Shown: positions 1 to 10,611 of the stretch, in pieces | How positions within the stretch are numbered: the first letter of the stretch is position 1 | Layout of the letters: each line of letters begins with the position of its first letter | Assembly (NCBI GenBank): GCA_023374045.1 | Contig: CM041781.1 | Coordinates: forward strand, 144,266,982-144,330,981 | Source: Limonium bicolor | Taxonomy: Eukaryota; Streptophyta; Magnoliopsida; Caryophyllales; Plumbaginaceae | Reading direction: 5' to 3' | DNA length: 64,000 nt | Translations under genes and position numbers: made by a program | The notes under the pieces: generated by a model | Databases searched by the model: none | What the model saw: only the letters and a program-made list of their open reading frames with translations | Told to the model about the DNA's origin: nothing

Positions 1-2302
1 GAACAGATTATTCAGAGAGCAGTTGGATAAGACCGTGGTTGTATTCATCGATGACATCCTCATCTATTCAAAGTCTAAGGAAGAGCATGAGAGTCACCTC
101 CGACATGTACTTGAGATCTTAAGGGAGAACCAGCTTTATGCTAAGTTCTCCAAATGTGAGTTTTGGTTGGACAGAGTTTCCTTTTTAGGACATGTTATCT
201 CAGATGCTGGGATCGCAGTGGATCCAGCAAAGATAGAAGCAGTTCGCAGTTGGCCTAGGCCAAGGACAGTGACTGATATCAGGAGTTTCCTGGGTTAGCC
301 GGTTACTACAGAAGGTTTGTCAGAGACTTCTCCAAATTAGCAAAACCTATGACCAGTTTAATGAAGAAAGATGCACCATTCACATGGACTACAGAGTGTG
401 AATCATCATTTCAGTTTTTGAAGAACGCTTTGACATCAGCACCAGTTTTGACAATACCTGAAGGCACTGAGGGTTATGAAGTTTACTGTGATGCATCAGG
501 AAGGGGATTAGGGTGTGTACTCATGCAGAATGGGAAGGTAGTCGCCTACGCTTCCCGACAGTTGAAGAAACATGAGGAAAACTATCCCACACATGACTTG
601 GAGCTCGGAGCTATTGTTTTTGCCTTGAAGATCTGGCGCCACTACCTGTATGGTGTCCAGATGACCGTCTATTCGGATCATAAGAGTTTGAAGTATGTAT
701 TCACCCAGAAGGAGTTAAACATGAGACAAAGAAGATGGGTTGAATTTCTTAAGGACTATGACATTGATTTGCAGTACAAAGAAGGGAAAGCTAATGTTGT
801 AGCAGACGCACTGAGTCGACGAGCACATTCTCTAAATGTCATTGTGGCTAGCTCGAGTCTTATGGACGACATACGTAGCGCACAGCAGAGTGATCAGCGA
901 ATGATGGAGATCAGTCAGAAGTTGTCTGACGGTACATTTGAGGGTGGAAAGTATGAGTTTCAGCTACATGATGATGGACTAATCAGATTGAAGGGCAGAT
1001 TGTGTATTCCCAGAGACAGCACAGATATAAAGGAGCATATTCTTCGAGAGTCCCACACTTCTTCCACATCTGTCCATCCAGGAGCTTCTAAGATGTACAA
1101 AGATCTAAAGAGGTATTTCTGGTGGAGTGGTATGAAGGGCGACGTGACAGAATATGTGATTCGATGTCTCACTTGTCAGAAAGTGAAATTCGAACATAGA
1201 CGACCAGGAGGTATGGTACAGTCTATGCCAGTTCCAGAGTGGAAATTTTACGATATCTCTATGGACTTCGTGGTGGGACTACCACCTACGAGAGGAGGAC
1301 TTAATATGATTTGGGTTGTTGTTGATCGACTGACTAAAGTTGCTAGGTTTATTCCGATGAAAGACACTTGGAAAGTGCCAAAGTTAGCAGAACTATTTGA
1401 GCAGGAGATTATCAGACATCATGGAGTACCAAAGACTATTGTTTCAGATCGAGACACTAGATTTCTCTCACGATATTGGCGAGCTACTCGCGAAGCACTT
1501 GGCACTGAATTGAAGCTTAGCACAGCATTTCATCCTCAGACAGATGGTCAGTCAGAGAGGACTATTCAGACCTTAGAGGACATGCTACGAGCATGTGCCT
1601 TGGATTTTCAGGGCAGCTGGATAGATAGATTACATCTCATCGAGTTTGCATACAATAACAGCTATCACGCCTCTATACAGATGTCACCTTTTCAGGCATT
1701 ATATGGCAGACCATGTCGCACACCATTGTGCTGGGACGAGTCTAGTGAGACCGTCATCATTGGGCCTGAGTACTTGGAGCAAGTCAGGCAGAAGTACAAC
1801 AAATCAGAAATAACATGAAAGCAGCACAAGACAGACAGAAATCATATGCTGATGAGAGGCGACGAGACCTTGAGTTCGCGGTTGGCGACCAGGTATTTCT
1901 ACGAGTATCACCCATGAAGGGTGTATTCAGATTTGGGCAAAAGGGCAAGCTAAGCCCGAAATTTGTAGGACCCTACGCTATCATAGAGCGGGTGGGCCTT
2001 GTGGCATATCGACTTGATTTGCCAGCAGAGTTGGGCAAAGTACACAATGTTTTTCACGTGTCTCAGCTTAAGAAATACATGCCTCATCCTTCTCATGTTC
2101 TACAACCAGAGACACTCTCATTAGAACCAACAATGCGGTATGTGGAAACACCGCAACGAATCTTAGACAGAAAGACACGAGATACTCGAAACAAATCTGT
2201 GAGCCTAGTAAAAGTTCTTTGGTCAACCACGATGTGGAAGAGGCCACATGGGAACTAGAAGCGGATATGCGAGCGAAGTTTCCCTCATTATTTACCGACT
2301 AG
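1..2302 (+). pseudogene. gypsy pol, C-terminal part: RT end, RNase H, integrase, chromodomain-like tail
   Basis: This polyprotein copies element RNA into DNA and inserts it. Visible in order: the RT catalytic block FIDD (codons near 44-55) with the FSKCEFW motif; RNase H from about 349 with CDASG, an [10 protein letters not shown] glutamate helix, YSDHK and VVADALSRR; the integrase HHCC finger (His near 1060-1080, CLTC near 1170); the integrase DDE core with [15 protein letters not shown] and QTDGQSER; then VGPYAI and a chromodomain-like end, VKVLWS. Frame breaks lie near 293 (one base lost, the FLG/LAGYY junction), near 1795-1805 (before NNMKAAQ) and near 2224 (after VLWS). After the last shift the frame reads through VEEATWE to TAG at 2300-2302. 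It is a decayed copy; the family and direction are certain. Confidence 0.93.
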
Positions 2303-2315
2303 ACACTTTAGTCTA

Positions 2316-2354
2316 GGGTACGTGGGCGTACCCCTCTTTTTTTTTGGGGGTAGA
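2316..2354 (+). promoter_or_regulatory. Hairpin plus polypurine-like tract, module 1 (element A)
   Basis: A perfect 7-bp stem GGGTACG / CGTACCC with loop TGGG (2316-2333) is followed by a T run and GGGGGTAG. The same arrangement occurs in the LARD (48791-48827) and in the minus element G (59831-59866). It is probably an internal or second polypurine tract for plus-strand priming; that role is inferred. Confidence 0.6.
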
Positions 2355-2710
2355 GCCTTTTTCGTTTGTGAGTTCAGAAACATTTTGTTGCACTTTAGTG
2401 CATTTCAGTGACACTTTGTCTTGTATGTGTTCTTGTGTAACACTGTACTTGAATGTACTTTGTACTTCTACTTGTTGGGGTGTACTTTGTTACACTACAA
2501 TGAAAAGTTTATGTGCACTACTCTGCACTATTAAGATATGAAAAGTGACTGTGTTATTACATTACACTATATTGTTCCAAAGTATTCCTGTTGTGTTTGA
2601 TGTACACTGTGAACTTAGGAATATAGAGACTTGGGACTTGATCCCTACTAGATTGAGTTGTGGATACTTAGTGGAACTTGATTCCCCACAACCTTATAAT
2701 TTAGATATGA

Positions 2711-2746
2711 GACTTCGGGGCGAAGTCCTTTTTAAGGGGGGTAGAT
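2711..2746 (+). promoter_or_regulatory. Hairpin plus polypurine tract at the LTR, module 2 (element A)
   Basis: Stem GACTTCG / CGAAGTC with loop GGG (2711-2727), then TTTTTAAGGGGGGTAGAT, directly precedes the LTR start TG at 2747. The purine run has the position and make-up of the polypurine tract that primes plus-strand DNA synthesis in LTR retroelements. Confidence 0.8.
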
Positions 2747-5700
2747 TGAAATACCCCAAATCTAATTAATATTATTAAACCATTATTTAATGGAAAATAA
2801 TTCAAATATAAATCATTTCACGTACGCATGCAAACCCATGCATGAGAACGTTACGTAAAATAGTCGTTTCTCCATAAACGCTAAAACGCCTTAGAAACAT
2901 GTGATCAAGCATGACCTTGTATGACCTTCTAAAACTTAAACCAAATGGTCATACACTCATTATATGAATATATAAACATATTCCCTAGCTATATTCAGTC
3001 AAATACGCAAAATGCTCGGGAGTGCTCACGCCCGCTCCTTAAAGCACGAAAAGTCCGGAGGAGTGCCGAGGTGGCACGAACTCCTATAAAATTAATTCTT
3101 AGAGTTCCTAACATCATTATTAACCATTCTAAAGAGAACCCACGAAGTGGTTTCTCAAAATTCAACAAAAACCTCAGGAGTATTTCTTAGCGCTCCTTTT
3201 TGCCCGGGTGTGTCCCGATGGCCCGTAAATTATGTCACGGGTTGATATAACCCCATATAACCAATGTAACATCTTAATATATGTTTATTTACTATAATAA
3301 GTGTTTACAAACACTTGGAACTCATAAAAACAATTTGGTTCCCAAAGATTTCCTTAGAGCACAAAAACACACCTTCGGGTGTCACGAAAACGCGTTTTAC
3401 GCAATTGCCTTGTAGTTTTTGACATGCCACGAATTGGTAATCTTAAATAGGGTTAAAATGACCTTCTAAATCAGTTGGGAGACTAGTCAACAAGGCTCTC
3501 TATAGGGGCCGATTTATGCCCAAAAACTAGTATAAAATTTGCATTTAAAGTTTATAAAAGGCATAGAACATGGTGACTCACCTTCCTTCCCATGTGTTAT
3601 ATTACTTAATGTCAAAGTATGTAGGTCTCATTTGACCACCAAGCTGTCGAAATTATGCATTGGAATAAGGCCATGTGAGCTAGGAAAAAACAAAATGCAA
3701 AAAGGTAAAAGTAGATCTAGATTCCACCTTTTGATTTCTTTTCTCCATGTGACCTTCCTTTGCTCTTCCTTGGCTCTTCAATGTCGATTGAGACACCTCA
3801 TTTGACCCCTTGAATTCGTTCATCTACAAGAGGAGAAGAAGACAAGCACAAAACATAGAAAAATCAAAAGAATATACCTTACCTAACTTACCTTGTCTTC
3901 TAGCTCACATTATTTTCTCCATCTTGCCTTGTCACCCCACATGTCCGAAATTATGCAGATAACATGGGCATTTATTGAGCCAATAACCCATGGAATAAAC
4001 TAAAGAAAAGAATAGTCATTTGACATTAAAAATTGACAAAACAAAAATCAATTCCAAATTGCATTCTCTTACCTTATACGTGAGTTTAGTCTCATTTCCC
4101 TCCTTGCACTCTTCATCAACGAATTGGTAAGGCTCCCTCCTCTCTCTTCTTGCTTCATCTTCTTCCTTTGAAGCTCTTAAGTCCATTAATGGAGATTTAA
4201 CTTCTATCTTCATCTTTAAGGTAATTTCCTAGCAATTCTTGTCAAGCCTTGAAGCAAAACTCTTCCTAGCATAACAACAAGTATTCGACATCAACATATG
4301 TTCCAAGGAGGTTGTCCAAACCAACATTAAACCAAGGAGCATCTCAAGGTTATCTTAAGGTAGTTTTAATGCTTGTAAATCCTTAAAGCACATTTTTATG
4401 TGTAACCAAGTTCTTCTTCTTCTAAGGCTCTTTTCTTCTTCATTTTCATGAAGGAAAACTTGTTCTTCATCCACCTTTAGTGAGCCGAAAATATAAGGAG
4501 AAAAAGCTTAAGGTAAATTCTTGTAAAACTACTTACAAATCTACTTAAGATCTTTATTGAAGATCTAACTCCTAACACCACTTGCATATAACCGAAGTGG
4601 AGCATCAATATTACCTTGGAGAAAGCTTGGAGATTCAAAGAAGAGTTCAAGCACTTAACCACCTTTGTTAAGAAGTAAGTTTACTAAGTAAATCTTTATG
4701 TTATAAGCTTTGTTAAGCTTCTAAAAATTATACAAAAATTATGTACATCTCCTAGGTTAATTAAAACCGAAACTATATGGTTTTATATGCCAAAAATATA
4801 ATCTATAACATATATAGAAAATATTTACCTTAAGACACATTTTTGTGTCACAAAATTTATTTAGTTACAAATAAATTAAGGCCGAAATGTCAAGGGCAAA
4901 AATGCTTATTTTTGAGCTAAGAATCAATATAAGACATTACAATAATTTTTACATAAGTTATATGACTCATATGAATTTATGTATAGTTATTTTGACATAT
5001 AAATCCACTTTTATATACTATATGGTCCTTAATAAATTATGGCCGAATGCTCTAAGTGTTAAATAGATTTTAAGGAGCTACTTATGTATATAAACTATAC
5101 TATAAGTTTGGTGAGTTAAAAATATTTTATTAGAGCTTAAATGGTTAATTAATTAAGTTATGTGGCCTAAATGTAATTTTTACAAAGTTTAGTGTGTTTA
5201 TTACAAAAACCGAGAGTTAAGGGTGTTCTTGGAATATATATGATATAATATAAGGTTAGGAATTAAGTTTATGAATTTTAGATAATTTAAACAAGTGTTA
5301 AAGTAACACTTTATAAAGTTTTGGGCTATTATGTAATTTATAAAAATTGTTATGAAAGTTTGGAACTTATTAGTGGGCAATTCATAATTAAGAATTATTA
5401 TTATTAGGTTCACTCTCGAAATTTTGAGGAATTAATATTTAGACTATAGTTTATAAGTTATTAAGAAACTATTATAAAGTTTTGGGATGAAAATGTAATT
5501 AAGGAAGAATAAATGACAAAGCCGAATTACCTTGGGGTTAGTTTGGTAATTTAAGAATTTATATATATATATTCGGCATTTATGGAGAATTAAAATTAAA
5601 ACTATAGTTTACATGACATTATGTAAAGGTTATAAGATTTTGTGGTTAGATTGTAATTATAAGAAATAAATATTAAGGCCGAGAATTTAAGGGGCTAAGT

Positions 5701-7556
5701 TGTAATTTTTGAAAGTTATAATATTTAAAAGCTAAATACCAAAATATTAGTGTGACCTTGTAATTTAGCTAAATAAGAAGTTAAAACTCTATGCTATGAT
5801 AAGATTAGAATTTAAATATAAAGTTTATGAATTAATGTGGTTGTTTTGTAAATAACCGAAATATAAGGGTAAGAATTAGATTAAAATAAATATAGGTCCT
5901 ACATGGATATTTGGAGGAATTAGAAAGAAAGAATCTTGATTAAAGGAGTTATGAGGTTTAAACTATGACTTATATAGTTATAAGGAATTTAAAGATAACC
6001 AATGATTATTACTTTTGGGTTAAAGGAGGAATAATGAAAACTATAAGAACTTTATGTCCATATATGACATATAAATATAGTTAAGGAATTATAAGTTGTT
6101 ATGTCAGCTAGACAAAAAAAAATAATAACAAATATAGTACATGAATAAATAAATACATATATGTACATTAAAGGATTTATAAATAAATCAAAAGGAATAA
6201 CAAATAAGTTATACATAAAATCATGAGGTAATTAAAAGAAATAAACCTCACATGAAATAACAAATACGAGATTTGTTAAAAGATTCAATAGGATCATTAT
6301 ATAAGGGTAACATAAATTAACCCTCTCAGTTAATCCTATTCTAGGACTTTGTTTGACCAGACGTTGACCGGGAATTAAACAAGTACAGTCTACGGTGAAC
6401 GGTATGGGATTCTTGCAACCTGTTTTCTACCGGATTACACCGGCTTGTGTGCTATCTGTTGTTTGAAATAACGACCAAGATAATCAACGTGTTTTCCCCA
6501 CGCATACAAACACTACTATACCAGTGATTAAATACCTACCTGCGTTTCAGTATACCGAGGACTTGTACTCAAGTCTCTCACTAACTTCACTTTATAACAA
6601 ACGTCATTATCCTAAACGTGATAATTGACAATACACATTGTGTTCTTGTTTAACGTCTTTATATACACTTAACAACACTATACTACGAGAACGAGGAGCC
6701 CAGTTGGATCTGGCCATGCATGCTACAGGAGTTGTACCTGTCTCAGGTCGTCTCCTATTCAGTTACGTCGCGACGGAACATTTCAGTGGAGAGGAAGACT
6801 CTATTCCTCTCGGGTTTCTAATGCCCATCAGTTCAGTGGAGAGGAAGACTTCATTCCTCTCGTGGGTTCTATTTCCCATCAGCTCTCAGTACAGGGTTTA
6901 ACTACGTTATCTCCTGGGGACTAACTGCCCAACCTTTCTCTATAACGGGGTCACTATACCTCCACTATATTGATATACTTTTATACATCTGTCAGTCCCA
7001 CTGTGTGGACCCGACAGCTATCAAATGATTCAGCTCAGCTAACTTGACCTTCTGAAGTCTTGTTCTATGTGACATTATTGTCCTTGTATGGATACTTGTT
7101 ATTATCAGACTATGCTTGTTTACAGCTTTATAAAAATGAACTGCATGTGTTCGACAAAGTAGTTGGTGTGGCCCGGTAGACGATGGGCTGCACGTTTTCC
7201 ATACCAGCATTGTTTGCTGAGCCCCTTGGGGGCACCCCCATTTTTCAGGTACCTGAAGTTGAGAAGATTACCACACCGAGTGTAGGTGGGGTAGATTCAA
7301 GCTATGGGAGTCTTCTTATAGTTACTTGTTTTTACTTAAGTATTTTACATTAGAGTTTGATTCCTAGTATCTCGGATTGTATTCGTATTCAGACCGTGAC
7401 TTTTGGAGATTGTATTTGGATTTAGCCTTGTTGGTCACAAGGGTGGCCAACGGCATTGTAATACCGCCCGGTTGTTGTATTTATTTCCGCTGCAGTTGTA
7501 TTTTATTTGGGAGTGATCGCCGTTCAGGTTATTGGATTTCGGGTTGGGGTGTTACA
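2747..7556 (+). repeat. 3' LTR of gypsy A (about 4.8 kb)
   Basis: It starts TGAAATACCCC right after the polypurine tract and reaches the family end GGGGTGTTACA at 7556. The interior is AT-rich and non-coding; short frames inside it are not genes. Two near-identical tandem units (sharing TTCAGTGGAGAGGAAGACT) lie at about 6780-6890. Near the 3' end are the shared landmarks of this LTR family: a GAGCCCCTTGGGGGC palindrome near 7219 and a small hairpin at 7431-7450. An LTR supplies promoter and polyadenylation signals, but I cannot place a TATA box or cap site with confidence. Confidence 0.8.
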
Positions 7557-9047
7557 GTTTTGCCACGTTGTAAGATAAACCTGTATTAGTTATAGTAATT
7601 CATTTATGTGGCGTGTTCAATTCCGATACCGTTTAACCTCGAAAGTGTTTACCTTAGCTAACCAAATCTAGGATCACTAAGAAACGGTATCCTGATTTAA
7701 TGACCAAACCATGGGAACGTCTAACCACGGCTATGTGTGATTAATTGTGTGATGTTTGTGTGTGAATGTATGGACCTCCCTTGTTGTTTAATCCTGTTGT
7801 AATACTGTATGGTGTATGGATGTGATAGTTCCACAGTGGAGCCCTTAACTATGTTTAATATATATTATGGGGGGGTGAGGAATCCGGTCGTTCCGGTCGC
7901 GCGTTGTTTGGGAGTGGGTATCCTTTTTAGCTTTACCCTCCTCTCTATTATGGTTGTTTCCTCCACGGGTTATGATCTCCCATTAGCTTACTCCAAAGCT
8001 TAGCTATTCTGACTTATGATCGGTTTAGGGGGAACATGTGTTTGTGTGGTGTGTTCGGGGCAATGTCCGAACCATCTTAACTTAAGTTACTCGTCCGACT
8101 ATTAGGACGGTAATGAGTGTTGTATAACGAGTTTATCATGAGGGTGACATCATTCTCTAGGCTCACCAGTGAATTAACTATGTTTGGGTCGGTTCCTAAG
8201 AGAACCGTTCCCGTTATGTTATGTGTTATTGTTGTACTGCAATTCCCATTGCGATGTTATGTTATATGCACGTTGAAATGTGAAAAGTGTTGTTATGTGG
8301 TGTATGTTATATGTTGTAAAATGTGGAGTATGTGGATCATGGATATGAGTCCCAGTTATGATAAGAGGCGTTTAAGGATAACCCGATTAATGGGTAAGTA
8401 TTGTCTATTAAGGAAGTAGCTCCATTAGAGGAGAAACACTCTAGGGTTAATGAACACAATGAGTGACTTATCAAGTAAGGATGTGTTACCTGTTGTTGAG
8501 CCCATTGTGGTGGAATGTTATGTGTTGTGTGTTTATAGTTTACATGCATGATTCAAATATAATCGACCGCATGCTAAGACGACAATTAGTTGTGCGTGGC
8601 CCGGTAGCATGCGGGCTACGGGATTACCATACCAGCAAAGGTGCTGAGCCCCTGGGGGGCCACCCTTTTCTCTTCTTTTCCTATTTCATGTACAAGGAGC
8701 TGGAAGCCATTCGAGTGTAGGACGTGGTAGTCGTTTGTACATGGGTAACCATTTAAGTTGTATATGTATAGTAGGTGTAGTAAGACCGAAGTTGTTATCG
8801 GCATTAGTTTGTGAATACTCGGTACAGTTGAAAGGTAATTGTTGTTGTTGTTGTTAATAAAAAGGTATAGTAATGTACAGTTGCTCGGGAATCTAGTCCA
8901 TCAGACCGATACAATGTATATGTAATAGCCTTGTTAGCCACGTGGGTGGTTAACGGCGTGTAACACCAACGAGTTAAGTAATGTGATGAAGTATGCTTTC
9001 CGCTGCAGTGTGTTGTTAAGTGTGTTAATGTTGGATGGGGTGTTACA
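7557..9047 (+). repeat. Partial LTR copy, 3' 1.45 kb only
   Basis: This stretch is collinear with the last 1.45 kb of the LARD LTR (about 43965-45412). It shares the GATAAA and TTCCGATACCGTTTAACC landmarks near its start, the GGTAGCATGCGGGCT and GAGCCCC palindrome region near 8600-8660, the GACCGA block, the hairpin at 8933-8954 and the end GGGGTGTTACA at 9047. It has no LTR start of its own, so it is a truncated copy joined directly to the previous LTR end. Confidence 0.72.
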
Positions 9048-9809
9048 GTTGAGCATTGTAGACCTGGTGAGATTGTGAGTAAGAGTACCCAAGAGAGTGG
9101 GTAAGAAATGAGTAATTGAGTAAGGCATAGTGAGGTAGAAACCCTCAAGCCTAATTAAAGAACATAATAACTAACCCCCTTAATGTGTGTGTTAGTGTTG
9201 TGTTGTTGTGACCTTTGATTGTGAATGTACATATATAATGTATGTTGTATGCATGCTGTTTGAATTAAATGAACCGCATGCTCTCGACCAATTAGTTGGC
9301 GTACCCTCGCTAGTACGCGGGGTATGCGGAAGTCATATGCAGCGTAAGCTGAGCCCCTTGGGGCGATGTTTATATTTTCCAGGTACAACGAAGCCGTCAA
9401 CCGTTCGAGAGTAGGACGGGGTTGTTATTGATATGGGTAGTTGTTAAGGGAATTGTATTTATGTATTGTGGATTTGTAAGACCGAAGGGTCATTGATAAA
9501 CTTGGGAATTGTAGATACTCGGTATAGTATTGAATGGTTATTGTATTGTATATAATGGAGTTAAGGTTGTATTTGATTTGTGAAATGGTTAAGTAAGGAA
9601 AGTATCTTTTGTATAGTGTACTCGGTATAAGACCCATCAGACCGATATTGTATTTGTTGTTGTAATTGAGTTTGGATTGGCCTAGTTAGTCACGTGGGTG
9701 ACTAACGGCATTGTCTCACCCCCGGTTGTGTTAGAATTACCGCTGCGTTGTTGTTGATATTCGAGATGGGTTAGAGGATAATGGTGTGATTACCGGTAGG
9801 GGTGTTACA
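9048..9809 (+). repeat. Second partial LTR copy, last several hundred bp
   Basis: The LTR 3' part occurs a third time: CATGCTCTCGACCAATTAG near 9278, GAGCCCCTTGGGG near 9352, CCATCAGACCGATA near 9632, the hairpin at 9685-9706 and the end GGGGTGTTACA at 9809. It again lacks a start. The first 150 bases match the others less clearly. Confidence 0.65.
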
Positions 9810-10202
9810 AATTGATTTAAAATTTTCATTAGCATGTTAATAAGGTCTAGGAATGACCTTTAGGTCTTATACAAGGTTACACCAAGTCTAGAACAAGTAT
9901 TTGCTTAAATGACTTTGAGGTGTTTTCTTGTGTTTTGTTTGGTTTAATTGTCTTCCATAGTTTCCTAAGGACTTAATTAGCCTTATCAAATCATAATTGA
10001 GTATTATTATCTCTTGGTAGCTCTTTGGGTCCTTACCAAGTTCACTCCAAGCTTAGAGCATGTTTTTGCTCAAACTGTGTTTATGGTACTTTATTTTTTT
10101 TACTATGGTTTAAATTGTTCACTAATGTTTCTAAGGCCCTTTTTAGCCGTAATATTCCATAGTTTAATGTTTAAACAACATATCAAGGTTTGGGGAATTT
10201 CA
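9810..10202 (-). repeat. LTR fragment B (5' end of a minus-strand LTR)
   Basis: Read on the minus strand it starts TGAAATTCCCCAAACC at 10202 and is collinear with the start of LTR G (59571 leftwards), sharing the AAACCATAG and CTTAGAGCA blocks. It is cut at 9809 by element A. Its start lies exactly at the break in the AlkB reading frame, so this LTR either inserted there or is the 3' LTR of an element that lost pol. No polypurine tract precedes it, which favours insertion. Confidence 0.75.
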
Positions 10203-10463
10203 GGTTCCACTTCTTACCAAGGCACATGATTTTCACCTTCATGGTTGAACCGTTCTTGAAGGTAGAGGTGTAAAAATTTCCTTCCTTCACACCTAACTCC
10301 CGCATCTTAAGGATCAATGCATACTGGACTGCTGGGGTCGGGTACTCTCGTAGTAAGATCATCCAGGGTCTCAATACCTCACACTTCTCTGGTGGATGTG
10401 GTTTGGCTTCAAAGGGAATGTTGGGTGTGGAAAATGGAAAAATAGGAAAGCAAATATCGAAAG
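10203..10463 (-). pseudogene. AlkB-type 2OG-Fe(II) dioxygenase, N-terminal half, in gypsy C
   Basis: The minus-strand frame from 10463 reads FDICF, then VLRPWMILLREY, GNFYTSTF and MKVKIMCLGKKW before LTR B cuts it. Plant ALKBH1-like proteins share this order: an FDIC motif, a VLRPGM(V/I)LLK-type strand, a G-G-FY-P segment and an L-K-M-M-C-L-G-K-W strand. These enzymes oxidatively remove methyl groups from nucleic acids using iron and 2-oxoglutarate. The catalytic HxD lies downstream and is lost here. The frame opens right after TTTTTCATTCAG, a good 3' splice site (AG at 10464-10465). It lies directly behind gag on the same strand, where protease is expected. The same domain precedes pol in element G (63441-64000). 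The family call is my own motif recognition. Confidence 0.8.
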
Positions 10464-10611
10464 CTGAATGAAAAATAACAATGGCCCTTAAATTAGAAAA
10501 TCAAGGTTCACAACTGGTTTTAGAATAGAAATGTAACGGAAAGAGGGATTTATAATTCATTCATTTACAATGTGAGTAGAATTAATTAACAAAATGAAAC
10601 GGAATGAATAT
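10464..10611 (-). other. Intron-like spacer between gag stop and AlkB frame
   Basis: About 150 AT-rich bases lie between the gag stop (TAG at 10612-10614) and the AlkB frame. On the minus strand a pyrimidine-rich stretch ends in CAG, consistent with a splice acceptor. I see no convincing donor inside it, so any splicing would start further upstream. Confidence 0.45.

Larger units (their letters stand above)
2303..2746 (+). other. gypsy A 3' untranslated region
   Basis: About 440 bases lie between the pol stop and the LTR. No coding potential is evident. The stop codon itself lies in a short palindrome (CTAGAC near 2299 pairing with GTCTAG near 2311). The region contains two hairpin-plus-polypurine modules, one shortly after pol and one touching the LTR; these are listed separately. 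Confidence 0.75.
1..9809 (+). mobile_element. Ty3/gypsy chromovirus (Tekay-type), 3' part, element A
   Basis: The window opens inside reverse transcriptase. RNase H, integrase, a chromodomain-like tail, a 3' UTR with polypurine tracts and an LTR starting TGAAATACCCC follow in order on the plus strand. The domain order and the C-terminal region that follows the integrase (GPY-type block, then the VKVLWS block) are those of plant Tekay/Del chromoviruses. The 5' LTR, gag and protease would lie left of the window. The element ends at 9809, where it abuts a minus-strand LTR fragment, so it was probably inserted into that LTR. The LTR 3' end is present three times (ends at 7556, 9047, 9809). The target duplication cannot be tested because the left end is missing. 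Confidence 0.88.

Noticed and set aside
10203..10463. AlkB fragment as an ordinary host gene hit by an LTR
   Set aside because: It follows gag of the same element on the same strand without any boundary, and the same order is mirrored in element G. I kept host-gene capture as the origin, not the current state.
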